Part shown: positions 23,057-30,561 of the stretch, in pieces
Numbering within the stretch: position 1 is the stretch's first letter
How the letters are laid out: every line of letters starts with the position of its first letter
From: Firmicutes bacterium UBA6132
GTDB lineage: Bacteria > Bacillota_A > Clostridia > Tissierellales > Sedimentibacteraceae
Direction: 5' to 3'
DNA: 30,561 nt
NCBI GenBank assembly: GCA_002435835.1
Contig: DIVM01000058.1
Coordinates: 1-30,561 of the forward strand
Notes under the pieces: model-generated
What the model saw: the letters and a program-made list of their open reading frames with translations, nothing else
The model's database searches: none
Told to the model about the DNA's origin: nothing
Program-made: the position numbers and the translations under genes

Positions 23057-26000
23057 TTAGGAAATTTGAGGACTCTCTCCAAAAATCTTTTGTTTTAATT
23101 CTTCAAAAGATGCGTATATTACTGGGATTATAACAATTGTAAGGAAAGTTGCCGCTGCCATGCCACCTATTACTGCTATTGCAAGAGGCGAAAATCTTTC
23201 CGAACCAAGGGCAAGCTGCGCTGCCAAAGGAATCATACCTGTTATATCAGACAAAGCGGTCATCATTATAGGTCTGAATCTTGATTTTACAGCTTGCAAT
23301 ATGGCTTCATTTAATTCAATACCTTCTTTTTTTCTTTCATTGATAAATTCAACTAACAAAATTGCATTGTTAACAACTGTTCCTACCAGAAGTATAAACC
23401 CTAAAAGTACCGGCATTGAAATATATTTTCCTGTTAATCCTAATGCAGGCGCTATACCAATTACTATCAACGGTATTGCAACCATAACAGTAATCGGATG
23501 CAAGAATGATTTAAACTGTGGCACTAGTATTAAATAAACCAATATAACAGCCAATGACAAAAGAAACATCATATCCTTTGCTGAATCAGACATACTTTGC
23601 TGTTCTCCAGTCAGTTCTATTGTATAACCGCTTGGAAGAGGATAATTCTTAATTATCTTATTTATATCCTTCGTTATATGGCTGAAGGCTCTTGAATGAG
23701 TGTATCCCAATATGTCTATTGTATATTCTAAGTCTTCCCTTGTAATTATGTTTGCTCTCTCATTTAACTCAATATTTGCTAATTCCCTTAAAGGAACTTT
23801 AACCCCAACAGGAGTATTAATATATACATCTAACAATCTGTCTGAAGATTCATTGTACTCATCCATATATTGAACTGAAACTCCCACATTTTCTGTTTCA
23901 TCAATATCTAAATCGGTTCCAACAATTCCTTCCATTGAATTATATATTTGATTAGCAACCGCAGCATTTGTAAGCCCGAGCTCCTGGATACGGGATTCAT
24001 TCATTTTAATGTTCATCTGCAAATTATCCATGTTAAAACTCTTATATAAATTAGTTGTACCTTCAACCTTGGCAATTTCTTGCTGTAGCTTGTCCGCAAT
24101 GCTGTATAATATCTCTTGGTCTGCACCACTAACTTTTATGTCAATAGGAGCTTTAGCACTTGATGATGCGGTTCCTCCTTGTTCTTTAACCGAATATCTC
24201 TTAATTCCGGGAATTTTTTGTATTTCATTCCTAAGCCTTTCTTGAAATTCCCATATTGTTTCTTTTCTTTCCAATCTCGTTGTCAAATTAACTGTAAGAA
24301 CAGCTTGGTTGGTGCCCATTACTCCAAAATCACTCATAGAATTACTGCCCTTTTCATAACCTATCTGAGCATCATAATTTACAACATTTTCTTCTTTAGC
24401 TAAAAAGCTTTCAATATACTCAACTGCGTTACTAGTTTCTTCAATTGTTGTGCCCGGCTCCATTTCAACAGATACATATGTTTTTCCGCTATCAAATTGA
24501 GGTAGCATTTCCATACCGTTGTTAACTAAAAACCTGCCACTTAAAACCAAGAGAAGTAAGACTAATATTAATGTTTTAAACTTATTTCTTAAAGCTAATT
24601 TTAATATACCAATATAAAACTCGCTTAATTTATACATCAACTTGTTCCAAGGCGATGATATTTTGTTAACTAATTTTTCAGTTTTTGTAAATTTAAATTT
24701 GCTGAGCATCACCGTAAATAATGGTATAATAAACAAAGCTATAACCAAAGATGAACTTATGGCATAAATTACGGTTAATGATAAAGGTCTGAACATTTCT
24801 CCTACAAAACCTTCTATAAACAAAAGAGGTATTAATACAACCAATGTAGTTGTTGCTCCTGCCATATTAGCCATTGCTATTTCATTAGTTCCGTCAATAG
24901 CAGCTGTTACAATATCTTTATTTTTTTCATTTCTATGAGTTACAATATTTTCAACAACAACTATGGATGCATCAACAACAAATCCTATGCTGAGAATTAG
25001 TGCTGATAAAGTAACCATATCCAGCTTCATATCCGAAAACTTCATTAATGCTAATGTAGTTAAAAATACTAAAGGCATTGACATGGAAACAACCAGCGAC
25101 TGGCTTACATTGGATATGAAAAGCATTATGAGTATTATTGTAAAAATCATTGACATCAACACGCTTGATGACATATTATCAACCATCTGGTTAGTGAATA
25201 TTGAGTCATCCTGAGCTATTTCAAATTGAATGAACGGATATTTTTCTTTTAAAATTTCAACTTCTTTCTTAATGTCTTCTACAACTTCCACCGTATTTGC
25301 ATCACTTCTTTTTAACACTAACAAAGCTATGCCTTCGCTTCCGTTATATCTGTAGTTACTTTCCAAATCTTCCGTGGAAAATTCTACCTCAGCTATATCT
25401 TTTAAATAAATGAAGTTTCCATCTTTTAAAGGTATTCTAATATTCTCTATATCATTTATCGTCTCAAGATTTTCTTCAACTCTTATTAATACTTCCTTAT
25501 TGGCATCAGTTAATTTTCCACCTGGTGCCTTTATATTGTTTTGAGCAAGTATGGAAGAAACTTGTTCTAAAGTAAGTCCATAAGAAGTAAGTCTGTTTTT
25601 GTCCACGTTCACCTTGACTAAAGAATTGTATCCTCCAAATATGTCAACTGAAGCAACTCCTTCTAACAACTGCAAACTAAATCCTATTTCATCTTCTGTT
25701 ATTTGTCTGACTGTTCTCAAATCTATAGAATTGCTTTTTAAGCTTAATGTGAGAACTGGTTTATCTGAAGTGCTGAATTTTAAAATTTTCGGCTCACTTA
25801 TATTAGAAGGCAAATTGCTTCTGATTCTGCTTATTGAATTTTGTATGTCAATTGCTGCTTCATCTGTATTGGTTGCATAGCTGAACTCCAAAGATATTAC
25901 AGCAATATTATCCTGACTTGTAGATTTTACTCTAAAAATACCCTCTAATTTCCCAAATTCATCTTCCATGGGCTCAACAACATCTTTAACCACATCTTGA

Positions 26001-26167
26001 GAAGAAGCACCTGGATACTGAGTGATCACTGTAACGGTAGGAGCATTAGTATCTGGAGACATCTGTGTTTTTAAAGATATCCTCGAATATATCCCCAAAA
26101 TTACTATTGCTATTACAACTGATAAAATGAAATACTTGTTATTAATAGAAAATTTGCCTATATTCAT
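23057..26167 (-). CDS. RND-family efflux pump (AcrB/MdtB/SwrC-like)
   Basis: 1036 residues, full length for the hydrophobe/amphiphile exporter family. N-terminal transmembrane helix (about 9-29), a first large extracytoplasmic loop (QYPGASSQDV, VEPMEDEF), helices 2-6 with the motif GFVVDASIVVVENI near residue 400 (proton-relay Asp in TM4), a helix 7 near 530, a second loop, and C-terminal helices ending before KIFGESPQIS. Only one of the two TM4 aspartates of AcrB is present (Val-Asp), as in SwrC/MdtB-type pumps. Proton-driven export of drugs, detergents or lipids. Last gene of the operon; its ATG overlaps the adaptor stop (TAATG). Confidence 0.93.
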   Translation of the reverse strand: MNIGKFSINNKYFILSVVIAIVILGIYSRISLKTQMSPDTNAPTVTVITQYPGASSQDVVKDVVEPMEDEFGKLEGIFRVKSTSQDNIAVISLEFSYATNTDEAAIDIQNSISRIRSNLPSNISEPKILKFSTSDKPVLTLSLKSNSIDLRTVRQITEDEIGFSLQLLEGVASVDIFGGYNSLVKVNVDKNRLTSYGLTLEQVSSILAQNNIKAPGGKLTDANKEVLIRVEENLETINDIENIRIPLKDGNFIYLKDIAEVEFSTEDLESNYRYNGSEGIALLVLKRSDANTVEVVEDIKKEVEILKEKYPFIQFEIAQDDSIFTNQMVDNMSSSVLMSMIFTIILIMLFISNVSQSLVVSMSMPLVFLTTLALMKFSDMKLDMVTLSALILSIGFVVDASIVVVENIVTHRNEKNKDIVTAAIDGTNEIAMANMAGATTTLVVLIPLLFIEGFVGEMFRPLSLTVIYAISSSLVIALFIIPLFTVMLSKFKFTKTEKLVNKISSPWNKLMYKLSEFYIGILKLALRNKFKTLILVLLLLVLSGRFLVNNGMEMLPQFDSGKTYVSVEMEPGTTIEETSNAVEYIESFLAKEENVVNYDAQIGYEKGSNSMSDFGVMGTNQAVLTVNLTTRLERKETIWEFQERLRNEIQKIPGIKRYSVKEQGGTASSSAKAPIDIKVSGADQEILYSIADKLQQEIAKVEGTTNLYKSFNMDNLQMNIKMNESRIQELGLTNAAVANQIYNSMEGIVGTDLDIDETENVGVSVQYMDEYNESSDRLLDVYINTPVGVKVPLRELANIELNERANIITREDLEYTIDILGYTHSRAFSHITKDINKIIKNYPLPSGYTIELTGEQQSMSDSAKDMMFLLSLAVILVYLILVPQFKSFLHPITVMVAIPLIVIGIAPALGLTGKYISMPVLLGFILLVGTVVNNAILLVEFINERKKEGIELNEAILQAVKSRFRPIMMTALSDITGMIPLAAQLALGSERFSPLAIAVIGGMAAATFLTIVIIPVIYASFEELKQKIFGESPQIS

Positions 26168-27432
26168 TATTCTTCACCTTTAAAAACAAAAACAGCTGCA
26201 TTTTCATATAATTTAGATAAATTCGTGGTTGCTATTTTGTCTCCTTCTTTTAACCCATTCTTTACCTCTGTACTTTCGCCTACGGTAATACCAGTTTCAA
26301 TTTCAACTTCTTTAACCATCCCATTACTAAATAAATAAACCATATTCTTTTCATTTAAATTTTTTATAGAATTTTTAGGTATTATTAATTTATCTTTTAT
26401 CTCATTTGTAATAATTTTAACTTCTATGCTACTGCCAGAAAATAACACAAATGACTTTTCATTTATTATGGGACCTAATTCTATTAAGCCGATTCTGGTG
26501 CTGGGATTTACATTTGGAATAATTTTGCTAACCTTTGTATTTATTTCATCATTTAAACCGTTTATTTTTAAAACAGCTATGCTGCCAACTGATATTCTGT
26601 TGATATCACTTTCAGATACATTGACCTTTACAACCAGCTCTTCATTATCATCTATGGAAATCAAAGGTTTTCCGACTACAGCCAAGTCCCCCATTTCGCC
26701 TTCAATCATTTTAACAACCCCGCTAATTGGAGCTTTAATAACTGTGTCTTCTATTTTCACATAAAGTTCATTTATAGATGCATTTAATTCTTCCTTTTGT
26801 TTCGCCGCCATGTCTTTTTCATGAACTAAGTTGTCATAGGCATTTTGAATTGTCGCCTTTAGCTCTTCTAATTTAAAGTACGCATTATTTGTCTCTTGCT
26901 CTAATTTGTCAAAAGTTGTTTTAGGAATTGCACCTTCTTCATACAAATTTTCATAATTATCTTTTTCGCTTTTCAAATATTCATAATTTGACTGAGCTGT
27001 TTTAAGCTGCTTATTAAGCGGATTTGTTTCATAAAAATCGTTGATTTCATTCACCAGATAATTATAATTTGTGTTTAATGTTTCATACTTCTTCTGTGCT
27101 GTTTCAAGGCTTGCCCGAAGCTGGCTGTCATCAATTTTTACCAAGATATCTCCATATTTAACATTACTTCCTTCTTCAACATAAACTTGAACTATCTGTC
27201 CTGCTATGAAAGGTGATACTGTTGTTGAATTCTTAGGTTCAATTGTACCTACATAGTTTAAAGTTTCCATTAAATTATCTTTGACTACAGTTTCAAGTTC
27301 TATGGGGATACCAAGATCAGCTTCTTCTGCAGAGCTTTCTTTGCTGCTTGAAGCTGAATTGGTATTTTTGACAACTGCTATCAAGATGATTAAAAAAATT
27401 ATAACAATTGGTATAAACTTTTTTTTACTCAT
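26167..27432 (-). CDS. RND efflux periplasmic-adaptor (HlyD/MFP) protein
   Basis: 421 residues. N-terminal membrane anchor (about 5-23) without a lipobox, then the barrel-sandwich half-motif 'GQIVQVYVEEGSNVKYGDIL', a long alpha-helical hairpin (about 105-215), the returning lipoyl half 'IKAPISGVVKMIEGEMGDL', a beta-barrel and the membrane-proximal domain. It bridges pump and TolC-like partner. Start ATG 27432 has GGAG ten bases upstream. 22 bases after the TetR gene. Confidence 0.92.
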   Translation of the reverse strand: MSKKKFIPIVIIFLIILIAVVKNTNSASSSKESSAEEADLGIPIELETVVKDNLMETLNYVGTIEPKNSTTVSPFIAGQIVQVYVEEGSNVKYGDILVKIDDSQLRASLETAQKKYETLNTNYNYLVNEINDFYETNPLNKQLKTAQSNYEYLKSEKDNYENLYEEGAIPKTTFDKLEQETNNAYFKLEELKATIQNAYDNLVHEKDMAAKQKEELNASINELYVKIEDTVIKAPISGVVKMIEGEMGDLAVVGKPLISIDDNEELVVKVNVSESDINRISVGSIAVLKINGLNDEINTKVSKIIPNVNPSTRIGLIELGPIINEKSFVLFSGSSIEVKIITNEIKDKLIIPKNSIKNLNEKNMVYLFSNGMVKEVEIETGITVGESTEVKNGLKEGDKIATTNLSKLYENAAVFVFKGEE

Positions 27433-27454
27433 AAATGATTTTCTCCAATCTTTA

Positions 27455-28018
27455 CTATATTAATGTTTTAATTGTTTCATATAATTTTATAGTATCTTTA
27501 AAGGTTTCACTGCCTGTTAAAGATTCAAATATAATTAAGCCTACAATAGTTGATAATATAATTTGTGCAATATATTCGATTGTAGCCTCGCCTGATTTCA
27601 TATGTCCGTTTCTCATATAATGAATAAGTTCATCAAAAACTTTGGAAAAAATGTTTTTAAGCATTACTTTTATCTCATCATTAAATTGAGCTTCATATAT
27701 TGTGCAAATGAACAAATCTTTGTTTTTTCTTAATGTGTCTGTTCTTTCTTCAATGATTTTCTGAATAACCTGCTCTGAATTTCCTTTTGTTTTTGATGTG
27801 CTAAAATTTAACATTGGCCTTACAATAAACTTTGATATGGTCTCACAAAAAAGATTGTTTTTTGTTTCAAAGTGTCTGAATAATGTTATTTCAGCCACTT
27901 CTGCAACGGCTGATATTTCCTTTGTAGTAGAGCCTACATATCCCTTTTTAGAAAACACCTCTCTTGCTGCATTTAATATTCTTTCCCTTGTATCCTCTTC
28001 TTTCATAAACTGCCCCAT
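27455..28018 (-). CDS. TetR/AcrR-family regulator inside the efflux operon
   Basis: 187 residues from ATG 28018; an in-frame ATG at 28006 (MKEEDTRERIL) is equally possible, and neither has a strong ribosome binding site, so translation may depend on coupling to tolC, whose stop is five bases upstream. HTH (about 12-55): TRERILNAAREVFSKKGY, TTKEISAVAEVAEITLFRHF. The C-terminal domain is a helical ligand pocket ending with a hydrophobic IILSTIVGLIIFESL. Likely represses its own operon in response to an exported compound (inference). Confidence 0.88.
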   Translation of the reverse strand: MGQFMKEEDTRERILNAAREVFSKKGYVGSTTKEISAVAEVAEITLFRHFETKNNLFCETISKFIVRPMLNFSTSKTKGNSEQVIQKIIEERTDTLRKNKDLFICTIYEAQFNDEIKVMLKNIFSKVFDELIHYMRNGHMKSGEATIEYIAQIILSTIVGLIIFESLTGSETFKDTIKLYETIKTLI

Positions 28019-28023
28019 TATTT

Positions 28024-29130
28024 CTAATAGCCGATTCCATAAGATGCTTCAAAAGTAAGTTTTGCCAGATTATAATTGTGCATTGACTGAACATACGATA
28101 ATTCAGCGTTATAAAGCATATTTTGAGCATTTAAAACATCCATCTGAACTCCAACCCCAGCTTCGTAGGAAAGTTGAGACAATCTGTAAGCTTCTTCAAG
28201 GCTATTGATGTTTTTTTCATATACATTTATGGCACGTTCAGCTTTCTGCATACTTAAGTAAGCATTTGTAACACTTAATTCTACATTCTGCATTGCATCA
28301 TTTAGTTCATTAATGGCTTTTTCTTTTTCATATTTTGCTGCTCTGTAATCATATGTATTTTCCGTGCTGTAACTTGACACTATATCAAAATAGAGGTTAG
28401 AAACTTCTGTATTTTCCTGACCTTGAATAATTTCCATTCTATTTTTTTGTGCCATGGAAATCTTTTCTGTTATATCTATGTTGACTGCTCCCTGCAAGCT
28501 TATTTTATTTATTACATCGCTAGTTAAATTTACAACCACATTAGATTGAAGACCTAAAAGCTTGTTGAATTCCATTTTTTTGTATATCAAATCATCCTTG
28601 GCATTTGAAAGTGCCAGATTAGCTTCTTCTACAGCCGCCTGTGCAGTTAAAACTTCTTGTTTTATGCCTGTGCCAATTTTAAGTTTTGCCTCTGCAATTT
28701 TTTGTTGCTCCAAGACACGTAAAACATTTTCTTCCTTTACATTAATATCTTTTAAACTCCTGCTTATTTCATAATAGCTGTTTTTAACTCCAAGCTCTAT
28801 TTTTTGTTCAATGAGTTCCTTACTTTTTCTTGACAACTTAACTGCCATATCAGATTGCCTTTTGTAATATCCATCTGACAACAGTTTGGTTTCAATCATT
28901 GAACTTTCAGGAGCATTAGACCACTTTGAAGCAGCTTTTTTTGAAATAACTTGATTTTTTTCAATATCTAATTGGGCAATTTTTATTGATTCATTGTTTT
29001 TTAAACCAAGTTCTACAGCTTCCTCCAAAGAAAGATTGTATATCTGATTTTGAGTCTGTTCTTCAGCATAGGTAATGCTGAATGTTAAAATAATCATTGT
29101 AGCTAATAGTAATCCCATTTTTTTTAACAT
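28024..29130 (-). CDS. TolC-family efflux protein
   Basis: 368 residues from ATG 29130, with GAGGTGA seven bases upstream; the in-frame upstream Met at 29172 has no RBS. Signal peptide (about 1-22, cleavage near TYA|EE). Two repeated helical hairpins typical of the outer-membrane-factor family (about 30-195 and 205-360), with LSLEEAVELGLKNN at the start and LGSQ-like heptads through the helices (LTAQAAVEEANLALSNAKDD, DVLNAQNMLYNAELSYVQSM). It is shorter than E. coli TolC and has no obvious beta-barrel strand stretches. First gene of the tripartite efflux operon. In a monoderm it may span the wall rather than an outer membrane (inference). Confidence 0.88.
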   Translation of the reverse strand: MLKKMGLLLATMIILTFSITYAEEQTQNQIYNLSLEEAVELGLKNNESIKIAQLDIEKNQVISKKAASKWSNAPESSMIETKLLSDGYYKRQSDMAVKLSRKSKELIEQKIELGVKNSYYEISRSLKDINVKEENVLRVLEQQKIAEAKLKIGTGIKQEVLTAQAAVEEANLALSNAKDDLIYKKMEFNKLLGLQSNVVVNLTSDVINKISLQGAVNIDITEKISMAQKNRMEIIQGQENTEVSNLYFDIVSSYSTENTYDYRAAKYEKEKAINELNDAMQNVELSVTNAYLSMQKAERAINVYEKNINSLEEAYRLSQLSYEAGVGVQMDVLNAQNMLYNAELSYVQSMHNYNLAKLTFEASYGIGY

Positions 29131-29180
29131 TTTAATCACCTCATATTTATGATTGTATGTGCTAACTTGCATATATTTTA

Positions 29181-29222
29181 AAAAAACCTGCCGATAAAAT
29201 ATAAATATCGGCAGGTTTTTTT
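29181..29222. terminator. Terminator between the acidic surface-protein gene and the efflux operon
   Basis: AACCTGCCGAT (29185-29195) pairs with ATCGGCAGGTT (29207-29217), flanked by A- and T-runs on both sides. On the minus strand it ends the gene that begins beyond the window edge. The efflux operon must then start from its own promoter in 29131-29180, where TACAAT is the only -10-like element I can see. Confidence 0.85.
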
Positions 29223-29230
29223 AATAATTC

Positions 29231-30561
29231 TTATCTGTCGTATACTGAGATATATTCAGTAACTGTTTCTTCATCTACATCAAAGATGTAAATCATATCT
29301 CCATCAGCTAAATCTTCTAAAGACATAATCTTGTCTTCAAGAACCCTGTGAGAAATATCTGTATCATAGTAGAATGAATCATTGCCATATTTGTCAACAT
29401 CTACGAACCAAGTCTTATCTTCGTCTTCGTCAGTTCCTGCTGCCATAACTTCGATAATACCATTCTTAGTATCAACTCCACCGCTTACTATTTCGAATTT
29501 GTCGAATGTAAATGTTACATTATTGTCATCATAACCTGCAGAAAATTCAAGTGTTCCATCAAATGTAGCAACTACAGCACCATCAACTTCAGCTGCATCT
29601 TCATCATCTATAACAATTTCATTGTTAGTAAATTTAGCTGCATATATACTAGAACCTGTTGTAACTTTTATTGTTGCAACATTTAACATAGCTTCTGTCA
29701 CTTCGTTTGATTCAGCATCAAATTTTGTTCTTGATATAACTACTGCATCATCTAAATCTTCACCGCTTGCTGTAAATTCAACAAGAACTTTTTCTTGCAA
29801 ACTGTTTTGAGTTGATTTAGTTAAATCTCCTGCAAAGTATTCAACAACTTCATTTTCTATAGCCATAAATACCCACAATCCATCAGTTCTGATTTCACGT
29901 TTTAATACATAGCCATAGTCATTTTTACCCAATGTTAAATTAGCATTGTCATTATAAAAGAATACGGCAGCTTCTAATTCGTTGTCATCTGCATTTGCTA
30001 TTACTCTGAGGTTATCTGCTTCAATATCAGATATATCTTCCCAAGTATATGCATCCGCTTTTGTAACTTTATTAGAATCATCTACACCTAATCCAAAGAA
30101 TACAGTTTCATCGCTTACGTAATATGTTCTTCCATTAAGTACTATTCTGTCATAATCTTCATCAATTTCTGCAGCATCAACATCTTTATCATCAATTTGA
30201 TCAACTTTATCAATAGATGTAATAGTTCCGTCGCTGTTAAATTCTACATCAACTAAAGTACCCTTAGGTAACATTGTTGTTACTTCGGTCATAGTTGTAC
30301 TTGAAGATAAATCTTTTTCAACACTTTCAAATTCTGTTTCATCTTCTGTGAATTCATATGTTATTTCATCATCAAACTGATTGAGAAGCTCTACATAATA
30401 TTTGTAGCCTGCTGTTCTTGATGACCATGGTTCTTCAGTTACTACAAAGTAATTGTCTTCATCTGTGTCAATTCCTGTAGTAATATGACGTCCATAGTTC
30501 CAGCCTTCAGTTTCTTCATAGTATCTGCCAATGTAAACTGTTACATATTCACCAACCATGT
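29231..30561 (-). CDS. Large acidic, probable surface-layer protein, C-terminal part
   Basis: At least 443 residues, open at the window edge, so the N-terminus (where a signal peptide and SLH domains would be) is missing. The visible part is extremely rich in Asp, Glu, Val, Thr and Tyr with almost no Cys or Lys-rich stretches. It looks like a chain of beta modules with repeated short motifs (LPKGTLVDVEFNSDGTI, DGDMIYIFDVDEETV), as in S-layer and SLH-anchored wall proteins of Clostridia. No enzymatic motif seen. GC content and use of GAA/GAT/ATC codons appear higher than in neighbours, consistent with high expression. It ends in SVYDR with a strong terminator eight bases on. Confidence 0.6.
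   Translation of the reverse strand, partial: MVGEYVTVYIGRYYEETEGWNYGRHITTGIDTDEDNYFVVTEEPWSSRTAGYKYYVELLNQFDDEITYEFTEDETEFESVEKDLSSSTTMTEVTTMLPKGTLVDVEFNSDGTITSIDKVDQIDDKDVDAAEIDEDYDRIVLNGRTYYVSDETVFFGLGVDDSNKVTKADAYTWEDISDIEADNLRVIANADDNELEAAVFFYNDNANLTLGKNDYGYVLKREIRTDGLWVFMAIENEVVEYFAGDLTKSTQNSLQEKVLVEFTASGEDLDDAVVISRTKFDAESNEVTEAMLNVATIKVTTGSSIYAAKFTNNEIVIDDEDAAEVDGAVVATFDGTLEFSAGYDDNNVTFTFDKFEIVSGGVDTKNGIIEVMAAGTDEDEDKTWFVDVDKYGNDSFYYDTDISHRVLEDKIMSLEDLADGDMIYIFDVDEETVTEYISVYDR

Noticed and set aside
28024..29130. Diderm (outer membrane) organism inferred from the TolC gene alone
   Set aside because: TolC-family genes also occur in monoderm Clostridia, and the rest of the window gives no outer-membrane genes.
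1..30561. tRNA, rRNA, CRISPR arrays, insertion sequences, prophage genes
   Set aside because: No cloverleaf, repeated spacer array, transposase or phage structural gene was recognised on either strand by reading; short tRNA-like folds could be missed without a covariance search.

Overview
The window reads as low-GC, strictly anaerobic Firmicutes (Clostridia) DNA. Supporting signs are the strongly A/T-rich sequence, Gram-positive Shine-Dalgarno sites (GGAGG types) before nearly every gene, SLH-domain wall proteins, a Clostridium-type anaerobic sulfite reductase operon (asrABC) next to an FNT channel, an ornithine-racemase-type enzyme, and a clostridial type IV pilus cluster with its DUF4860 protein. 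A Sedimentibacter/Tissierella-like organism is my guess from gene content only. No rRNA, tRNA, CRISPR array or intact insertion sequence was recognised.

Layout: 1-314 is a perfect inverted repeat that folds the start of pilT back on itself; it looks like a contig-end artefact. 158-3208 (minus) is a type IV pilus operon: pilC, three small pilin-like or accessory genes, a PilX-like gene, then truncated pilT. After a divergent promoter region comes a DUF5317 membrane protein (plus). 4078-7076 (minus) carries an SPFH/NfeD pair and a lipoprotein M23 peptidase. 7246-9798 (minus) is one operon, tadA - amino-acid (ornithine) racemase - tautomerase - exonuclease III, with a clear sigma-A promoter and a terminator. 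9993-10988 (plus) is an SLH surface protein. 11150-14146 (minus) is a YtrA-type GntR regulator with an ABC ATPase and permease, behind a perfect promoter overlapped by repeated operator-like 9-mers.

14297-21443 is a redox-themed block. The FNT channel and asrABC (minus) reduce sulfite to sulfide and probably export hydrosulfide. Facing them is a cysteine-rich Crp/Fnr regulator (plus), and a GTGATA-N5-TATCAC palindrome overlaps the predicted -35 of the asr promoter. Then follow a DUF6448 protein, whose predicted mature N-terminus begins His-Cys, a signal peptidase I, and a second Crp/Fnr regulator with an FNR-like recognition helix and a histidine-rich N-terminus. An FNR-like box (TTGAT-N4-GTCAA) sits upstream of the DUF6448 gene. 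A decayed third Crp/Fnr gene of the first subtype survives on the minus strand at 21538-21753.

21965-23016 (plus) encodes a stand-alone winged-helix regulator and a TetR-family regulator, preceded by a cluster of inverted repeats. 23057-29130 (minus) is a complete tripartite efflux operon: TolC-like protein, TetR regulator, HlyD-type adaptor and RND pump. This is unusual in what otherwise looks like a monoderm cell. The window ends inside a very acidic, probably surface-layer-type protein (29231 to the edge).
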